From NCBI GenBank assembly GCA_020633075.1, contig JACKEI010000002.1, positions 868,001-932,000 on the forward strand: a stretch of 64,000 bases of DNA, in the 5' to 3' direction. Position 1 is the first letter of the stretch. Every line of letters begins with the position of its first letter. Positions 50,373 through 58,590 of this stretch are shown here, in pieces. This DNA comes from Sandaracinaceae bacterium (GTDB lineage: Bacteria; Myxococcota_A; Polyangia; Polyangiales; Houyiibacteriaceae). Below the pieces are notes generated by a model, which saw only the letters and a list, made by a program, of their open reading frames with translations, was not told the DNA's origin and did no database searches. The position numbers and the translations under genes were made by a program.

Positions 50373-51026
50373 ATGATCGAGGGCCTACTCATCGCAATAG
50401 AGGGTATCGACGGTGCGGGCACCACCACCCAGACCCGTCTCCTCACGGACAGGCTCGGCGCTCGGGGCCTACCTGTCCACAGCACGCGCGAGCCCAGCGA
50501 CGGCCCCGTCGGAGTGCTGATCCGCCAGATGCTAACGGGCCGCGTGGTGGTGCCGGGCATCGGTGGTGCGCGCGCTCCCCGGTGGCCCACCATGGCGCTG
50601 CTCTTCGCGGCCGACCGTGTGGATCACCTGGACGCCGAGATCATCCCCAACCTGATGGACGGCGTCACCGTCATCACGGACCGGTACGACTACTCCTCCG
50701 TGGCCTACCAGTCGCTCACGGCTGGCGGGAACCGTGAGGACATCATCACGTGGGTGCGCACCCTCAACGCGCAGGCGCGGCGTCCCGACCTCACGCTCGT
50801 GCTGGACGTGGACCCGGAGAACGCGGCCAACCGGCGTCAGACGCGCTCGGGCAGCCGGGAGCTCTTCGAAGAAGAAGAGCTGCAGACGCTGCTCGCCACG
50901 TTCTACAAGGACATCGGGCGCTACTTCCCCAACGACAACATCGTGCACGTGGACGGCAACGTGAGCGTGGAAGAGACCGCGGAGCAGATCCACCACGCGG
51001 TCAAGGTCCTGCGGCGAGAGGCGTAG
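50373..51026 (+). CDS. tmk: Thymidylate kinase with altered P-loop
   Basis: 217 residues. dTMP kinase fold: STREPSDGPVGVLIRQML (REP motif), VITDRYDYSSVAYQSL (DRY and substrate site), LDVDPENAANRRQTRSGSRE (lid). Phosphorylates dTMP to dTDP. The P-loop reads EGIDGAGTTTQ: the Walker A lysine of the family (GxDGAGKTTQ) is threonine here, confirmed on the codons (ggc acc acc acc). All other motifs are intact, so it is either a lineage variant that still works or a regulatory paralogue. thyA and folA of the same pathway are ~10 kb away. Confidence 0.9.
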   Translation: MIEGLLIAIEGIDGAGTTTQTRLLTDRLGARGLPVHSTREPSDGPVGVLIRQMLTGRVVVPGIGGARAPRWPTMALLFAADRVDHLDAEIIPNLMDGVTVITDRYDYSSVAYQSLTAGGNREDIITWVRTLNAQARRPDLTLVLDVDPENAANRRQTRSGSRELFEEEELQTLLATFYKDIGRYFPNDNIVHVDGNVSVEETAEQIHHAVKVLRREA

Positions 51027-51090
51027 CCTCACACCACAGGACCTCGTCGCGTCGGCCGTCATCGAGCGGGCGCCGCAGCGCCCGTCCAGC

Positions 51091-54000
51091 TCAGCGCACC
51101 ACCCAGCGGGTGACGATGTCCACGCGCCCGGCCACGACGCGCTGGTCGCTCAGCACGAAGGGGATGGTGCGGGTCTCGGACGGCGTGCGTACGCGAATCT
51201 CGCCGCGGACCGGCTGGTTGTCGGAGCTCTGCACCCGCGCCACCTCGATGTAGTAGCTGCCGACTCCCGCGCGCCGCAGGCCCAGCCGCTCGCGCCCGCT
51301 GCGCCCGGCGTCCTCGCCGACGACGCTGGTGCGTCCGCCCATCCAGCTCAGGCGCGTGCCCTGCGGCGTGACCAGCGTCAGGTCCACGTCGTCGCTGCCG
51401 CTCCAGGTGGCGTCGAGCATGAGGTCGCCACGCACGGACTCCGGTGAAGCCGGGCGCTCCACCTCGGTGCGCGCGCGCTCCATGTTGCGGGGCGTGTCCA
51501 TGCCGCTCAGGAGGCCCTCGGCCCCGGCCGCGTCACCCAGCCCGCGCCGGCAGCGCGCGGCGTCGGCCACGTGGGTCGCGTCGTCGCTGTCGATCTCGGC
51601 CAGGGCCACACGGTGGCCGCAGGCAGCCTCGGTCTTGCCGGCGCGCTCGTAGGCCAGCGCCAGGCGCTCCTGCAGGGCCTCGCTCTCCGGGTTGAGGTCC
51701 ACGATACCGGACAGGTAGCGCAGCGCGCGGTCGCGCTCGCCACGGCGGCCCACGACGTCCGACAGGTAGGTGAGCGCCTCGGTGTCCAGGGCGTCACGGG
51801 CGATCCACTGACGCGCCACCTCTTCGGCGCGCACCAGCGAGCCGGCGCGGGAGAGGGCGCGCACCAGGTTGCGGTGGCGGTCTCGGCTGTCCGGCTGCTC
51901 GCGCAGCGCGGCCTCGGCGGCGGTGACCGCCTCGAGGTCACGGTCCCGGATGCTCGCGTCCGAGCGCACGTAGCCCTCGCGGATGGAGACGCGGCGCATG
52001 CGGCGCATCATGCCCCCGCGCGGTGGCATCTGCTGCGCGCGGTTCATTCCGTCGTCGAAGGGATTCAGGCCCTCCATCGCGACAGACATCGCTGACACGG
52101 ACGGACTCGGCGAGGCCGCAGACGGGCGACGCGACGGCGTCGCGGATGCGCCAGACGCCAGGTCCGCCATGCTCTCCATGCCCGCACCGCTGGCGCTGCG
52201 GCGGCGGGTCTCACCCAGTGAACCCGCGCCGCCGCCCGCGCTGCCGCTCATGTCGACGACGCCGCTGGACGTGCCCTCGACCATGTCGTCTTCGCCGGTC
52301 CACGTGATGGCCGGGCGCGCCCGGTCCACCGAGAAGGCGCGGAACATGGCCTCGCTCTCCAGCACCAGCATGGAGGTCTGGCTGGAGAGCACCTGGAAGG
52401 CCTTACTCAGCGCCACGATGCGCGCGTTGTCGCTGCCCTTGGCCGAGCGCTCCAGCTCCGTGATGGTGGTGCTCGCGAAGACCCGCGGGACGAAGCCGTT
52501 GCCGGCCGACGTGGTCGGTGTGAGCGTGACGGGGTAGCGGTTCTCGAAGGGCTGCCCCGCGACGGTGCCCGTGAGCCGCAGCTCACCACCGATGGGCGCG
52601 CTGCTGGCCATGCGGCCCACCACGAGCACCTCTTGCCCGGCGCGCAGCGTGGGCAGCGACGCAGGGGAGACGTCGGTGATGCCCGCGGGGACCTGCAGCG
52701 TCACGTTGCGCAGCGAGGCGCCGTAGGTGGCCTCCAGCACCGCGATCGCGGCCTCTCCGATGCGCTGACCGGGCACGAAGGGCACGTACTGCCCGCCGCC
52801 CGCCTGGGCCACCGCGGCCAGCACGTTCGCGTCCGCGTCCTGGCCGATGCCCAGCGTGTTGAAGGACACGCCCGAGCGGGCCAGCTCCGTGACCTGGCCG
52901 GAGATCAAGCTCGCGCGCCGGTAGCCGGTGGAGCTGAGGCCGTCACCCACGTACACCACGTGGGCCTCGCGTCCCTCTTGGCCGCTCATCAGCGCGGTCT
53001 GCCCGGCGCGCAGCGCCATGACCACATCCGTGGAACCCGCGGGCTCCACCTTGGTCAGGAAGCGCTCCAGCTGCGCCACCGCGTCCGCCGTCGGCGTGGT
53101 GGGGTCCCCGAAGCTCTCGCAGCTCACGTCGCAGGCCAGCACCGTGAAGCGGTCGCGCCGGTCCATCTCGCTGATCACGCGGCGCAGCAGCTGGCCCGCG
53201 CGCTCGAAGCGCTCACCCACCATGCTCTGGCTCGAGTCCAGCACGAACGCGTAGCTACGCGGACGTTGCTCGTTCCAGGCCGGCAGCTCTGGGCGGAGCG
53301 CGAACACCACGTAGGGGCGCGCGTCGGCGTGAATGGCCTGCTGCAGCGCGACGGACTGGTCCTCCGCGTTCTGCCGCGAGCTGTTGGTGCGCTCCGAGCG
53401 GCTGGAGGAGCGCTCGCCCGGGGGCGTGGTCGCGCTGCCCTGGAAGGTCCAGTAGCGCACCTCGGCTTCACCGCCGGGCAGCTGGTACTCCACGATCAGG
53501 TCGCCGGCGGGGCGGAAGTTCTCGGACGAGAAGCGCAGGCGGTCGGCCCCCTCTTCGCGCGCCCCGGCCATCTCGTAGCCCACGGCCTTGGCCGCGACGT
53601 TCTCGCCAGCCACGCGCACGTCCACCTCGAAGTGGCCCACGCGGGTGGAGTCGTCGTCCGCCGCGCTGTGCGCCATGGGGTACACGTAGCGTCGCTCACC
53701 CGCCGCGGAGGGCGCGATGGTCTGCTCGTAGGTGATGCGCACGCGCCGCTCACCATGCGCGGGGATCGGGAAGATGCGCAGCTCGAAGCGTCCACCCCGC
53801 TGCCACTCGAGCAGGGCCGGGTCGCGCCACGGGCCAGGCACCCAGATCCACTCCTCCTGCTGCTGCTGCCGCTCCTGCTGAGGCGTCGCGTTGCGGATCA
53901 CGCCGCGCCAGATGGCCTGCGCGCGGTCACGCCCCACGATGGCGCCCTCTTCCCAGTTCCCGTCGATCAGCAGCTGCAGGCTCGCCACGCGCGCGTCGGG

Positions 54001-55419
54001 CGGCATGGGGAAGCGGTACACGCCCTCGAGCACGTCGTTCCCGTCGTTGCGGAACGCCTCTTCCACCTCGGTGCGCGCGACGTTGCCGACGATGCGCACG
54101 GAGACCTTGTGCTCCGAGATGGCCAGCGGGCGCTCCTGCGCCTGGCGCTCACCCGGGCGGTGCGCCCGCAGCTCGCCGATGCCGGGCACGGGCATGTCCT
54201 CGTCACCGGCGACATCGCCCAGCTCGGACCAGCCCACCTGCGACGCGAGGTGCATGGCCGGGGTCACGCGCGCGGCCTGACCGGGACGCAGCACTCCCTC
54301 TTGGCCAGCCTTGACCTCGGCGTGGCCGCTCGCACCGTGCGCACGCACTTCGCCGCGCAGCACCTGCACGCTCGCGACCTGGTCGTCCGTGGTGAGCAGG
54401 AACTTCGTCCCCAACACCTCGATGTGCCCGTGCGGTGTGTAGAGGTTTGCGTTGGGTCCGTTGTCCAGGTGCGCCACGCTCGCCAAGAGCTCGCCGCGCG
54501 TCAGGCGCAGGTCACGCGCACCCGTCGTCTCGAGCGAGACCTCGGTGTCGCGGTTGAGCACCAGCTCGGTTCCGTCGCTCAAGCGGAGCTGTGCGCGCGT
54601 CCGTGCGTCCGTGCGCAGGGTGGCGCCGTTGCTCAGCGTGGCGCCCTCGGCCACGGCCACGAACTCGCTGGCCCCGGCGGCGCGGATGCTCACGCCGCTC
54701 TCGCTGGAGGCGTCGGCGGCGCGCACCACGGTCTGCACCTCGGCGCTCCAGCCCTGCACGGCCACCACGGGCGCGTCCGGCGCCTCGGTGAACATCTTGC
54801 TGCCTACGAAGGCCAGCGTGGTGGCCGCCGCGATGGCGAACAGGGCCCCGCCGCCGACGACCAGGGCCAGCCCCGAGCGCCGAACACCGGCGTGGGGCGT
54901 GCTGCCCTGGGGCCGCTCGTTGCTCGCCACGTCCGGCTCGCTCATGCGCGACTTCGTGGCGGCCCCCACGCCGCTCGTCGTTGCCGAGCGGAACGCCTCG
55001 GCCTTGTCCGTGGAGCCTCCGCCACCGGCCCAGCGGCTGAGGGGAGGGTCCACCTCCGTGGTCGCGTCGGGCTGCGCCGCGGGGGCTACCAGGGCCGCGG
55101 CGCTCTCCACGGCGCGCGCCGCTTGCGGTGGTGCGCTCGGCTGCGGCGCAGGGGACACCGCCTGTCCGGAGCGAGCGTCGAGCGCCGCCAGCACGCGCGC
55201 CTCGAGGTCCGGCTGGGGCACGTAGTCGCCACCGGCCTCGCGCACCTCGCCCGCCAGGCGCCGCGCGTCGAAGAGCAGGTCACGGGCCTCGTCCGAGTCC
55301 GCCAGCAGCTCCTCGGCGGCGCGCAGGGCGTCTGCGTCGCCGTCCACCGCAGCGGAGAGGTCGTCGAGGAAGCGCGTGCGCGCGTCGCTCGGGGCTCGTT
55401 GGTCGTCGTGGCCGGTCAT
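51091..55419 (-). CDS. FecR-VIT-VWA-TPR membrane protein coupled to ECF sigma factor
   Basis: 1,442 residues. Cytosolic N terminus ~1-180: helical 15-80, anti-sigma-like but without a zinc motif, then linker. Transmembrane helix ~183-206. FecR-like beta domain ~230-370 (LRTDARTRAQLRLSDGTELV, SVQVLRGEVRAHG). VIT domain ~405-640 (VRIVGNVARTEVEEAFRNDG, GVYRFPMPPDARVASLQL). VWA domain ~700-880 with complete MIDAS: FVLDSSQSMVG (DxSxS), PAGSTDVVMAL (Thr), VYVGDG (Asp). Flexible Gly/Ser/Pro region ~1040-1150. TPRs ~1165-1300. Final beta domain with YfaP-like DVDLTLVTPQGTRLSW. Start overlaps the sigma stop (ATGA). It likely senses an envelope ligand and controls the sigma factor. Confidence 0.9.
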   Translation of the reverse strand: MTGHDDQRAPSDARTRFLDDLSAAVDGDADALRAAEELLADSDEARDLLFDARRLAGEVREAGGDYVPQPDLEARVLAALDARSGQAVSPAPQPSAPPQAARAVESAAALVAPAAQPDATTEVDPPLSRWAGGGGSTDKAEAFRSATTSGVGAATKSRMSEPDVASNERPQGSTPHAGVRRSGLALVVGGGALFAIAAATTLAFVGSKMFTEAPDAPVVAVQGWSAEVQTVVRAADASSESGVSIRAAGASEFVAVAEGATLSNGATLRTDARTRAQLRLSDGTELVLNRDTEVSLETTGARDLRLTRGELLASVAHLDNGPNANLYTPHGHIEVLGTKFLLTTDDQVASVQVLRGEVRAHGASGHAEVKAGQEGVLRPGQAARVTPAMHLASQVGWSELGDVAGDEDMPVPGIGELRAHRPGERQAQERPLAISEHKVSVRIVGNVARTEVEEAFRNDGNDVLEGVYRFPMPPDARVASLQLLIDGNWEEGAIVGRDRAQAIWRGVIRNATPQQERQQQQEEWIWVPGPWRDPALLEWQRGGRFELRIFPIPAHGERRVRITYEQTIAPSAAGERRYVYPMAHSAADDDSTRVGHFEVDVRVAGENVAAKAVGYEMAGAREEGADRLRFSSENFRPAGDLIVEYQLPGGEAEVRYWTFQGSATTPPGERSSSRSERTNSSRQNAEDQSVALQQAIHADARPYVVFALRPELPAWNEQRPRSYAFVLDSSQSMVGERFERAGQLLRRVISEMDRRDRFTVLACDVSCESFGDPTTPTADAVAQLERFLTKVEPAGSTDVVMALRAGQTALMSGQEGREAHVVYVGDGLSSTGYRRASLISGQVTELARSGVSFNTLGIGQDADANVLAAVAQAGGGQYVPFVPGQRIGEAAIAVLEATYGASLRNVTLQVPAGITDVSPASLPTLRAGQEVLVVGRMASSAPIGGELRLTGTVAGQPFENRYPVTLTPTTSAGNGFVPRVFASTTITELERSAKGSDNARIVALSKAFQVLSSQTSMLVLESEAMFRAFSVDRARPAITWTGEDDMVEGTSSGVVDMSGSAGGGAGSLGETRRRSASGAGMESMADLASGASATPSRRPSAASPSPSVSAMSVAMEGLNPFDDGMNRAQQMPPRGGMMRRMRRVSIREGYVRSDASIRDRDLEAVTAAEAALREQPDSRDRHRNLVRALSRAGSLVRAEEVARQWIARDALDTEALTYLSDVVGRRGERDRALRYLSGIVDLNPESEALQERLALAYERAGKTEAACGHRVALAEIDSDDATHVADAARCRRGLGDAAGAEGLLSGMDTPRNMERARTEVERPASPESVRGDLMLDATWSGSDDVDLTLVTPQGTRLSWMGGRTSVVGEDAGRSGRERLGLRRAGVGSYYIEVARVQSSDNQPVRGEIRVRTPSETRTIPFVLSDQRVVAGRVDIVTRWVVR

Positions 55420-55961
55420 GACATCACCTCATCGTTCAGGGTCGATCGCAGCTGGAGCAGCGCACGGCTCACCCGCTTCCGGGCGGCGGCCTCGTCGATC
55501 GCCATCAGCTCGGCGATCTCTCGGTAGGCCAACCCGCTCTCGTAGCGGAGCACCACGGCCTCGCGCTCACTCGGCTTCAGCAGCTCGAGCGCGTCGCGCA
55601 CCCGCAGCGCCCGACGCCGTCGATCCAGGAGATCGGCGGGCGTCTGAGCGTCTGGGCTCGCGTCGTGCACCAGCTGCAGCCGACGCTCGCGCCGGACTCG
55701 CGTGGTGAGCCGCTTCGCGCACTGTCGTCGCGCGATCCCAAACAGAAAGCCGCGCACGCTACCCTCGCCCCGATACTGGGGGAAGGCGTCGTACGCGGCG
55801 ATCAGCGTCTCTTGGGTGGTCTCTTCCGCTTCGCCTTGGTCCCCCAGGAGGGCCATGCAGAAGCGTCCGAGAGCGGGTCCGTGGTGGCGAGCCGAGAGGG
55901 CCACCGCGTCGCGATAGGCCCCTAGGCGAATCGCATCGGCGATGGGATCAGGCTCGTTCAT
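55416..55961 (-). CDS. ECF-type RNA polymerase sigma factor
   Basis: 181 residues from the ATG at 55961; an upstream ATG at 55982 would add 7. Region sigma2: AEETTQETLIAAYDAFPQYR and GSVRGFLFGIARRQCAKRL. Region sigma4: LLKPSEREAVVLRYESGLAY, REIAELMAIDEAAARKRVSR. Linker only ~40 residues, so sigma70 regions 1 and 3 are absent. Directs core polymerase to stress- or surface-specific promoters. Coupled (ATGA) to the FecR/VIT/VWA protein, the likely regulator. A perfect 14-nt inverted repeat lies 10 nt upstream of the longer start. Confidence 0.93.
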   Translation of the reverse strand: MNEPDPIADAIRLGAYRDAVALSARHHGPALGRFCMALLGDQGEAEETTQETLIAAYDAFPQYRGEGSVRGFLFGIARRQCAKRLTTRVRRERRLQLVHDASPDAQTPADLLDRRRRALRVRDALELLKPSEREAVVLRYESGLAYREIAELMAIDEAAARKRVSRALLQLRSTLNDEVMS

Positions 55962-55991
55962 GAGTGTTGCGTGCGCCTCCATCGAAGGGGA

Positions 55992-56005
55992 GTGCTCGTG
56001 AGCAC
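55992..56005. promoter_or_regulatory. Perfect inverted repeat GTGCTC-GT-GAGCAC upstream of sigma gene
   Basis: Two 6-nt arms around 2 nt, between the sigma factor start and the stop of the YbjQ gene. No T-tract on either strand, so an operator is more likely than a terminator; neither is shown. Confidence 0.35.
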
Positions 56006-56042
56006 CCCGTTTGTGACCAACTATTTCTGCGTGAGGTGGGAG

Positions 56043-57299
56043 TCATTGCTGTGAAAGGAACGGGATGATGCCGGTGAGGCAGCAGCTCAAGAGCATCACG
56101 AACAGCCCAATGGCCAGCCCGAGGGCCCGGGTGCCCGCGGAATTGCCCACGTTCTGAGCGCGCGCCATGGGGCCGCCCAGCGGCGCCCCGAGGCCGGTCA
56201 CGCTCTCGTCGGTCTTGCGTGAGCTCTTGTCCACGATGACGGCTTGCGGGATGAGCTGGGGGGTCTGGGGTTGCATCCCTGCGGGGGCGCGCTTGACCGC
56301 CGTGCCCAGCGCCACCACCTCCACCAGCCCCGAGCCGATCTCACGAATCTGGAGCCGGTTGCCGATGACGCGGTCCGCGCCCAGCGCCTGCGCCTCTTTG
56401 CGGATGAGCTCGAGGGCGTTCTCTCGCGCCTGGTAGATCAGCTGCGTGACCTCCGGCAGCTCACCCCGCTGGATGCTCTTGAAGAGCGCCCCGATGCTGG
56501 CCGAGACGCCCAGCGAGTACACGCTGGTGGCCATGACCAGCTGGTGCGGCACGTAGCCCATCGCGGCCAGGTTCCAGAGTTCTTCGCCGGTGAGCTCGCT
56601 GGTGACGACCTGGTGCTGGGGGACGGGGCCGTTCGACAGCATGGGGTGCCGCGACGCCGTGCCCGTGAGCAGCAGCTCCACCGTGCCGGGCCCGTAGGGC
56701 AACATGCGCACCTGCACGTCCACCACGGCGTTGGCGCCGGCCGCCGCGGCCTCGCGTCGGAGGCGCTCGAGCGCGGTGTGGCGGATCTCGTTGTACATGG
56801 ACGAGAACTCTTTGACCTCGCCGCGGGCCAGCGTGCGCACGCTGCCGGTCAGCCCGCGCCCGATGCCCAGCGCGTAGGCGATGTTGCCCATCACGAACTT
56901 CACCGGCTGGTAGCCCGCGTCCAGGTGGCAGTAGAGCTCGATGCCGCTCGCCGCTGAAGAGAAGAAGGGCATGGCGTGCTCCGTGTGCACGGCCGTTCCC
57001 TGCGAGAAGAACTCCGTGAAGCCGGCCATGGTGCCGAGCGTGGTCTCCACCCCGGTCACCCCCTGGGCGCCGTGGCGCTGCGCCTCCTGCTCCATGCGTG
57101 AGATGGCGGAGTGCCGACCGTCGCTGATGAGCTCCGTGATCTGGCGGATCTCACCGCCCGACACGCTGCGCCCGATGGCGCCGAGCGCGCCGCCGAGACC
57201 CATCGAGTAGACGCTGTTGCCGACCGCGATCTCGCCGGGCGACAGACCCTTCTGAGCCAGGCAATAGATCTCGTTGCCCGACATTCCGCTGATGAACAT
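56043..57299 (-). CDS. Triple YbjQ (UPF0145) protein with C-terminal membrane anchor
   Basis: 418 residues. Three tandem YbjQ/UPF0145-like domains: ~5-115 (GNEIYCLAQKGLSPGEIAVG, YSMGLGGALGAIG), ~120-235 (GIELYCHLDAGYQPVKFVMG, YALGIGRGLTGSV), ~240-350 (GEELWNLAAMGYVPHQLVMA, YSLGVSASIGALF). Each ends in a helix like EQEAQRHGAQGVTGV, RREAAAAGANAVVDV or RKEAQALGADRVIGN. A linker and one membrane helix follow at ~393-413 (ALGLAIGLFVMLLSCCLTGI). YbjQ proteins are normally single ~105-residue homo-oligomers; here three protomers are fused and tail-anchored, with the domains facing the cytosol if the tail is a simple anchor. ATG chosen at 57299, where GGAG stands upstream. Confidence 0.85.
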   Translation of the reverse strand: MFISGMSGNEIYCLAQKGLSPGEIAVGNSVYSMGLGGALGAIGRSVSGGEIRQITELISDGRHSAISRMEQEAQRHGAQGVTGVETTLGTMAGFTEFFSQGTAVHTEHAMPFFSSAASGIELYCHLDAGYQPVKFVMGNIAYALGIGRGLTGSVRTLARGEVKEFSSMYNEIRHTALERLRREAAAAGANAVVDVQVRMLPYGPGTVELLLTGTASRHPMLSNGPVPQHQVVTSELTGEELWNLAAMGYVPHQLVMATSVYSLGVSASIGALFKSIQRGELPEVTQLIYQARENALELIRKEAQALGADRVIGNRLQIREIGSGLVEVVALGTAVKRAPAGMQPQTPQLIPQAVIVDKSSRKTDESVTGLGAPLGGPMARAQNVGNSAGTRALGLAIGLFVMLLSCCLTGIIPFLSQQ

Positions 57300-57375
57300 G
57301 CGCGCTCCAGTCCGATTTTTCGCTGCGTGAACCACCCCACAGCGGGTGCGGCCGAGCGTACCCCAAAGCGTGCGG

Positions 57376-58299
57376 CTAGGGGGCGCCGAGCACCGCACCC
57401 GTCCGGGGTGGGGGCGCGCTCACCCGCTCGCGCAGGAACTTGTCCACGCGCAGCTGGATGGCCAGCGGGTGCTCGACGGGCGCCGCGTGGGTCGCGGCCC
57501 GCAGCAGGAAGTGCTCCGCGTCGGGGATGCGCGCGGCCATCTCGGCGGCGAGCGCGGGCGGCGTGAAGGTGTCACCGTCGGCCGCGACCACCAGCGTGGG
57601 GGCCTTCACGCTGGGCAGGAGATCCGCCGCGCTGTGGGTGCCCGCGGCGTCCAGCAGCGCCAGGAAGCGGTCGGGGTCCATGGTGGCGATGTGGTCCCAG
57701 TAGCGCGCGAAGTCGGCTCGGCGGAAGGTCTGTGGGTCGATCTCGCCGGACAGGGTGCCCAGGCGGTAGGCCACCGCCGCCGGGATGCGCCCGAAGAGGC
57801 CTCGCGCGGCGCTGCGGTTGCGGGCGACCAGCGCGCTGACCCCAGGCAGCACCCTGTGCAGCAGGTCGTTGCCTCGGAAGGTGTGGGTGATGCGCCCGGA
57901 GCTCCCGCACAGCAGCACGAGCCCCGCGACGCGGTCGGGGGCCAGCCGGTACGCCTCGAGGGCGACCTGCGTGCCCATGGAGTGACCCAGCAGCACGGCT
58001 GTTGGCAGCTGCAGGCCGTCCATCAGGCGCAGCAGATCCTCCGCCAAGGCGGGGAGCGTGAGCCGCGTGAGGCCCACCCCCGTCCCGCTGCGACCGTGCG
58101 CCCGGTAGTTCCAGTGTATCACCGGATGGTGAGTCGCCAGATGCGGCATCAAGTACCGCCAAGCGAAGCCATCGCAGCCGATGCCGTCGTTCAGGACGAG
58201 CGGCACGCCGGGCTGCTCGCGCCCCGCGAGCCCATAGAAAAGCGGCACCCCATCCTGGTCGGGCAGGGTGCCGTGTTGCTCGTAGAGCGCCAGGTCCAT
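57376..58299 (-). CDS. Alpha/beta hydrolase
   Basis: 307 residues. Oxyanion region LNDGIGCDGFAWRYL, then NYRAHGRSGTG, nucleophile elbow GHSMGTQVALEA, acid in VVAADGDTFTPPAL, catalytic His in RAATHAAPVEHPL. Resembles epoxide-hydrolase/lactonase-type members; substrate unknown. No signal peptide. Ends 76 bp upstream of the triple-YbjQ start on the same strand. Confidence 0.9.
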   Translation of the reverse strand: MDLALYEQHGTLPDQDGVPLFYGLAGREQPGVPLVLNDGIGCDGFAWRYLMPHLATHHPVIHWNYRAHGRSGTGVGLTRLTLPALAEDLLRLMDGLQLPTAVLLGHSMGTQVALEAYRLAPDRVAGLVLLCGSSGRITHTFRGNDLLHRVLPGVSALVARNRSAARGLFGRIPAAVAYRLGTLSGEIDPQTFRRADFARYWDHIATMDPDRFLALLDAAGTHSAADLLPSVKAPTLVVAADGDTFTPPALAAEMAARIPDAEHFLLRAATHAAPVEHPLAIQLRVDKFLRERVSAPPPRTGAVLGAP

Positions 58300-58327
58300 G
58301 ATGCCTAGGAGGCCTCGCGGAGTCCGC

Positions 58328-58519
58328 TCAGGAGTCGCTGTCCGGGTCGTCGATGTCGTTCACGGACGGGAGCTTGCGGATCTCGGAGAGCCCGATCTTC
58401 ACGCAGCGCTGCACGATCCAGGAGAGAGACCGGTCGAGCCGGGCGGCTTCGTGCTGGATGTCATCCAGCATCGACTCCGGGAAGTAGAGACTCTGTTTGC
58501 GTTTGTCGGACCCTGACAT
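58328..58519 (-). CDS. TIGR04563-type small ribbon-helix-helix protein
   Basis: 63 residues. KQSLYFPESMLDDIQHEAARL then DRSLSWIVQRCVKIGLSEIR: one beta strand and two helices of a MetJ/Arc ribbon-helix-helix, the pattern I recall for the myxobacterial TIGR04563 family. An acidic tail (DIDDPDSDS) follows. Probably a small dimeric DNA-binding regulator; target unknown. A textbook Shine-Dalgarno precedes it, unlike many neighbours. Confidence 0.85.
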   Translation of the reverse strand: MSGSDKRKQSLYFPESMLDDIQHEAARLDRSLSWIVQRCVKIGLSEIRKLPSVNDIDDPDSDS

Positions 58520-58526
58520 GTACCTG

Positions 58527-58531
58527 CCTCC
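58527..58531 (-). promoter_or_regulatory. Shine-Dalgarno GGAGG, 7 nt before ATG 58519
   Basis: GGAGG then CAGGTAC then ATG on the minus strand. It marks a clearly leadered gene, a contrast with the leaderless-type starts of this window. Confidence 0.8.
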
Positions 58532-58577
58532 GGCGAGCGCATGCGCGCTTCGAGTGTGGTATGTGTGGTCCTACCTG

Positions 58578-58583
58578 TAGGAT
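58578..58583 (+). promoter_or_regulatory. -10 hexamer TAGGAT, 7 nt from ATG 58591
   Basis: TAGGAT, GGGGAGT, ATG. The same hexamer and spacing as tmk. The GGGGAG in the spacer could alternatively serve as a Shine-Dalgarno for the ATG at 58597. Confidence 0.45.
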
Positions 58584-58590
58584 GGGGAGT

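Noticed and set aside
52633..55527. 964-codon open frame antisense to the VIT/VWA gene
   Set aside because: No motif; the minus-strand protein has FecR, VIT, VWA and TPR features and coupling to the sigma gene.
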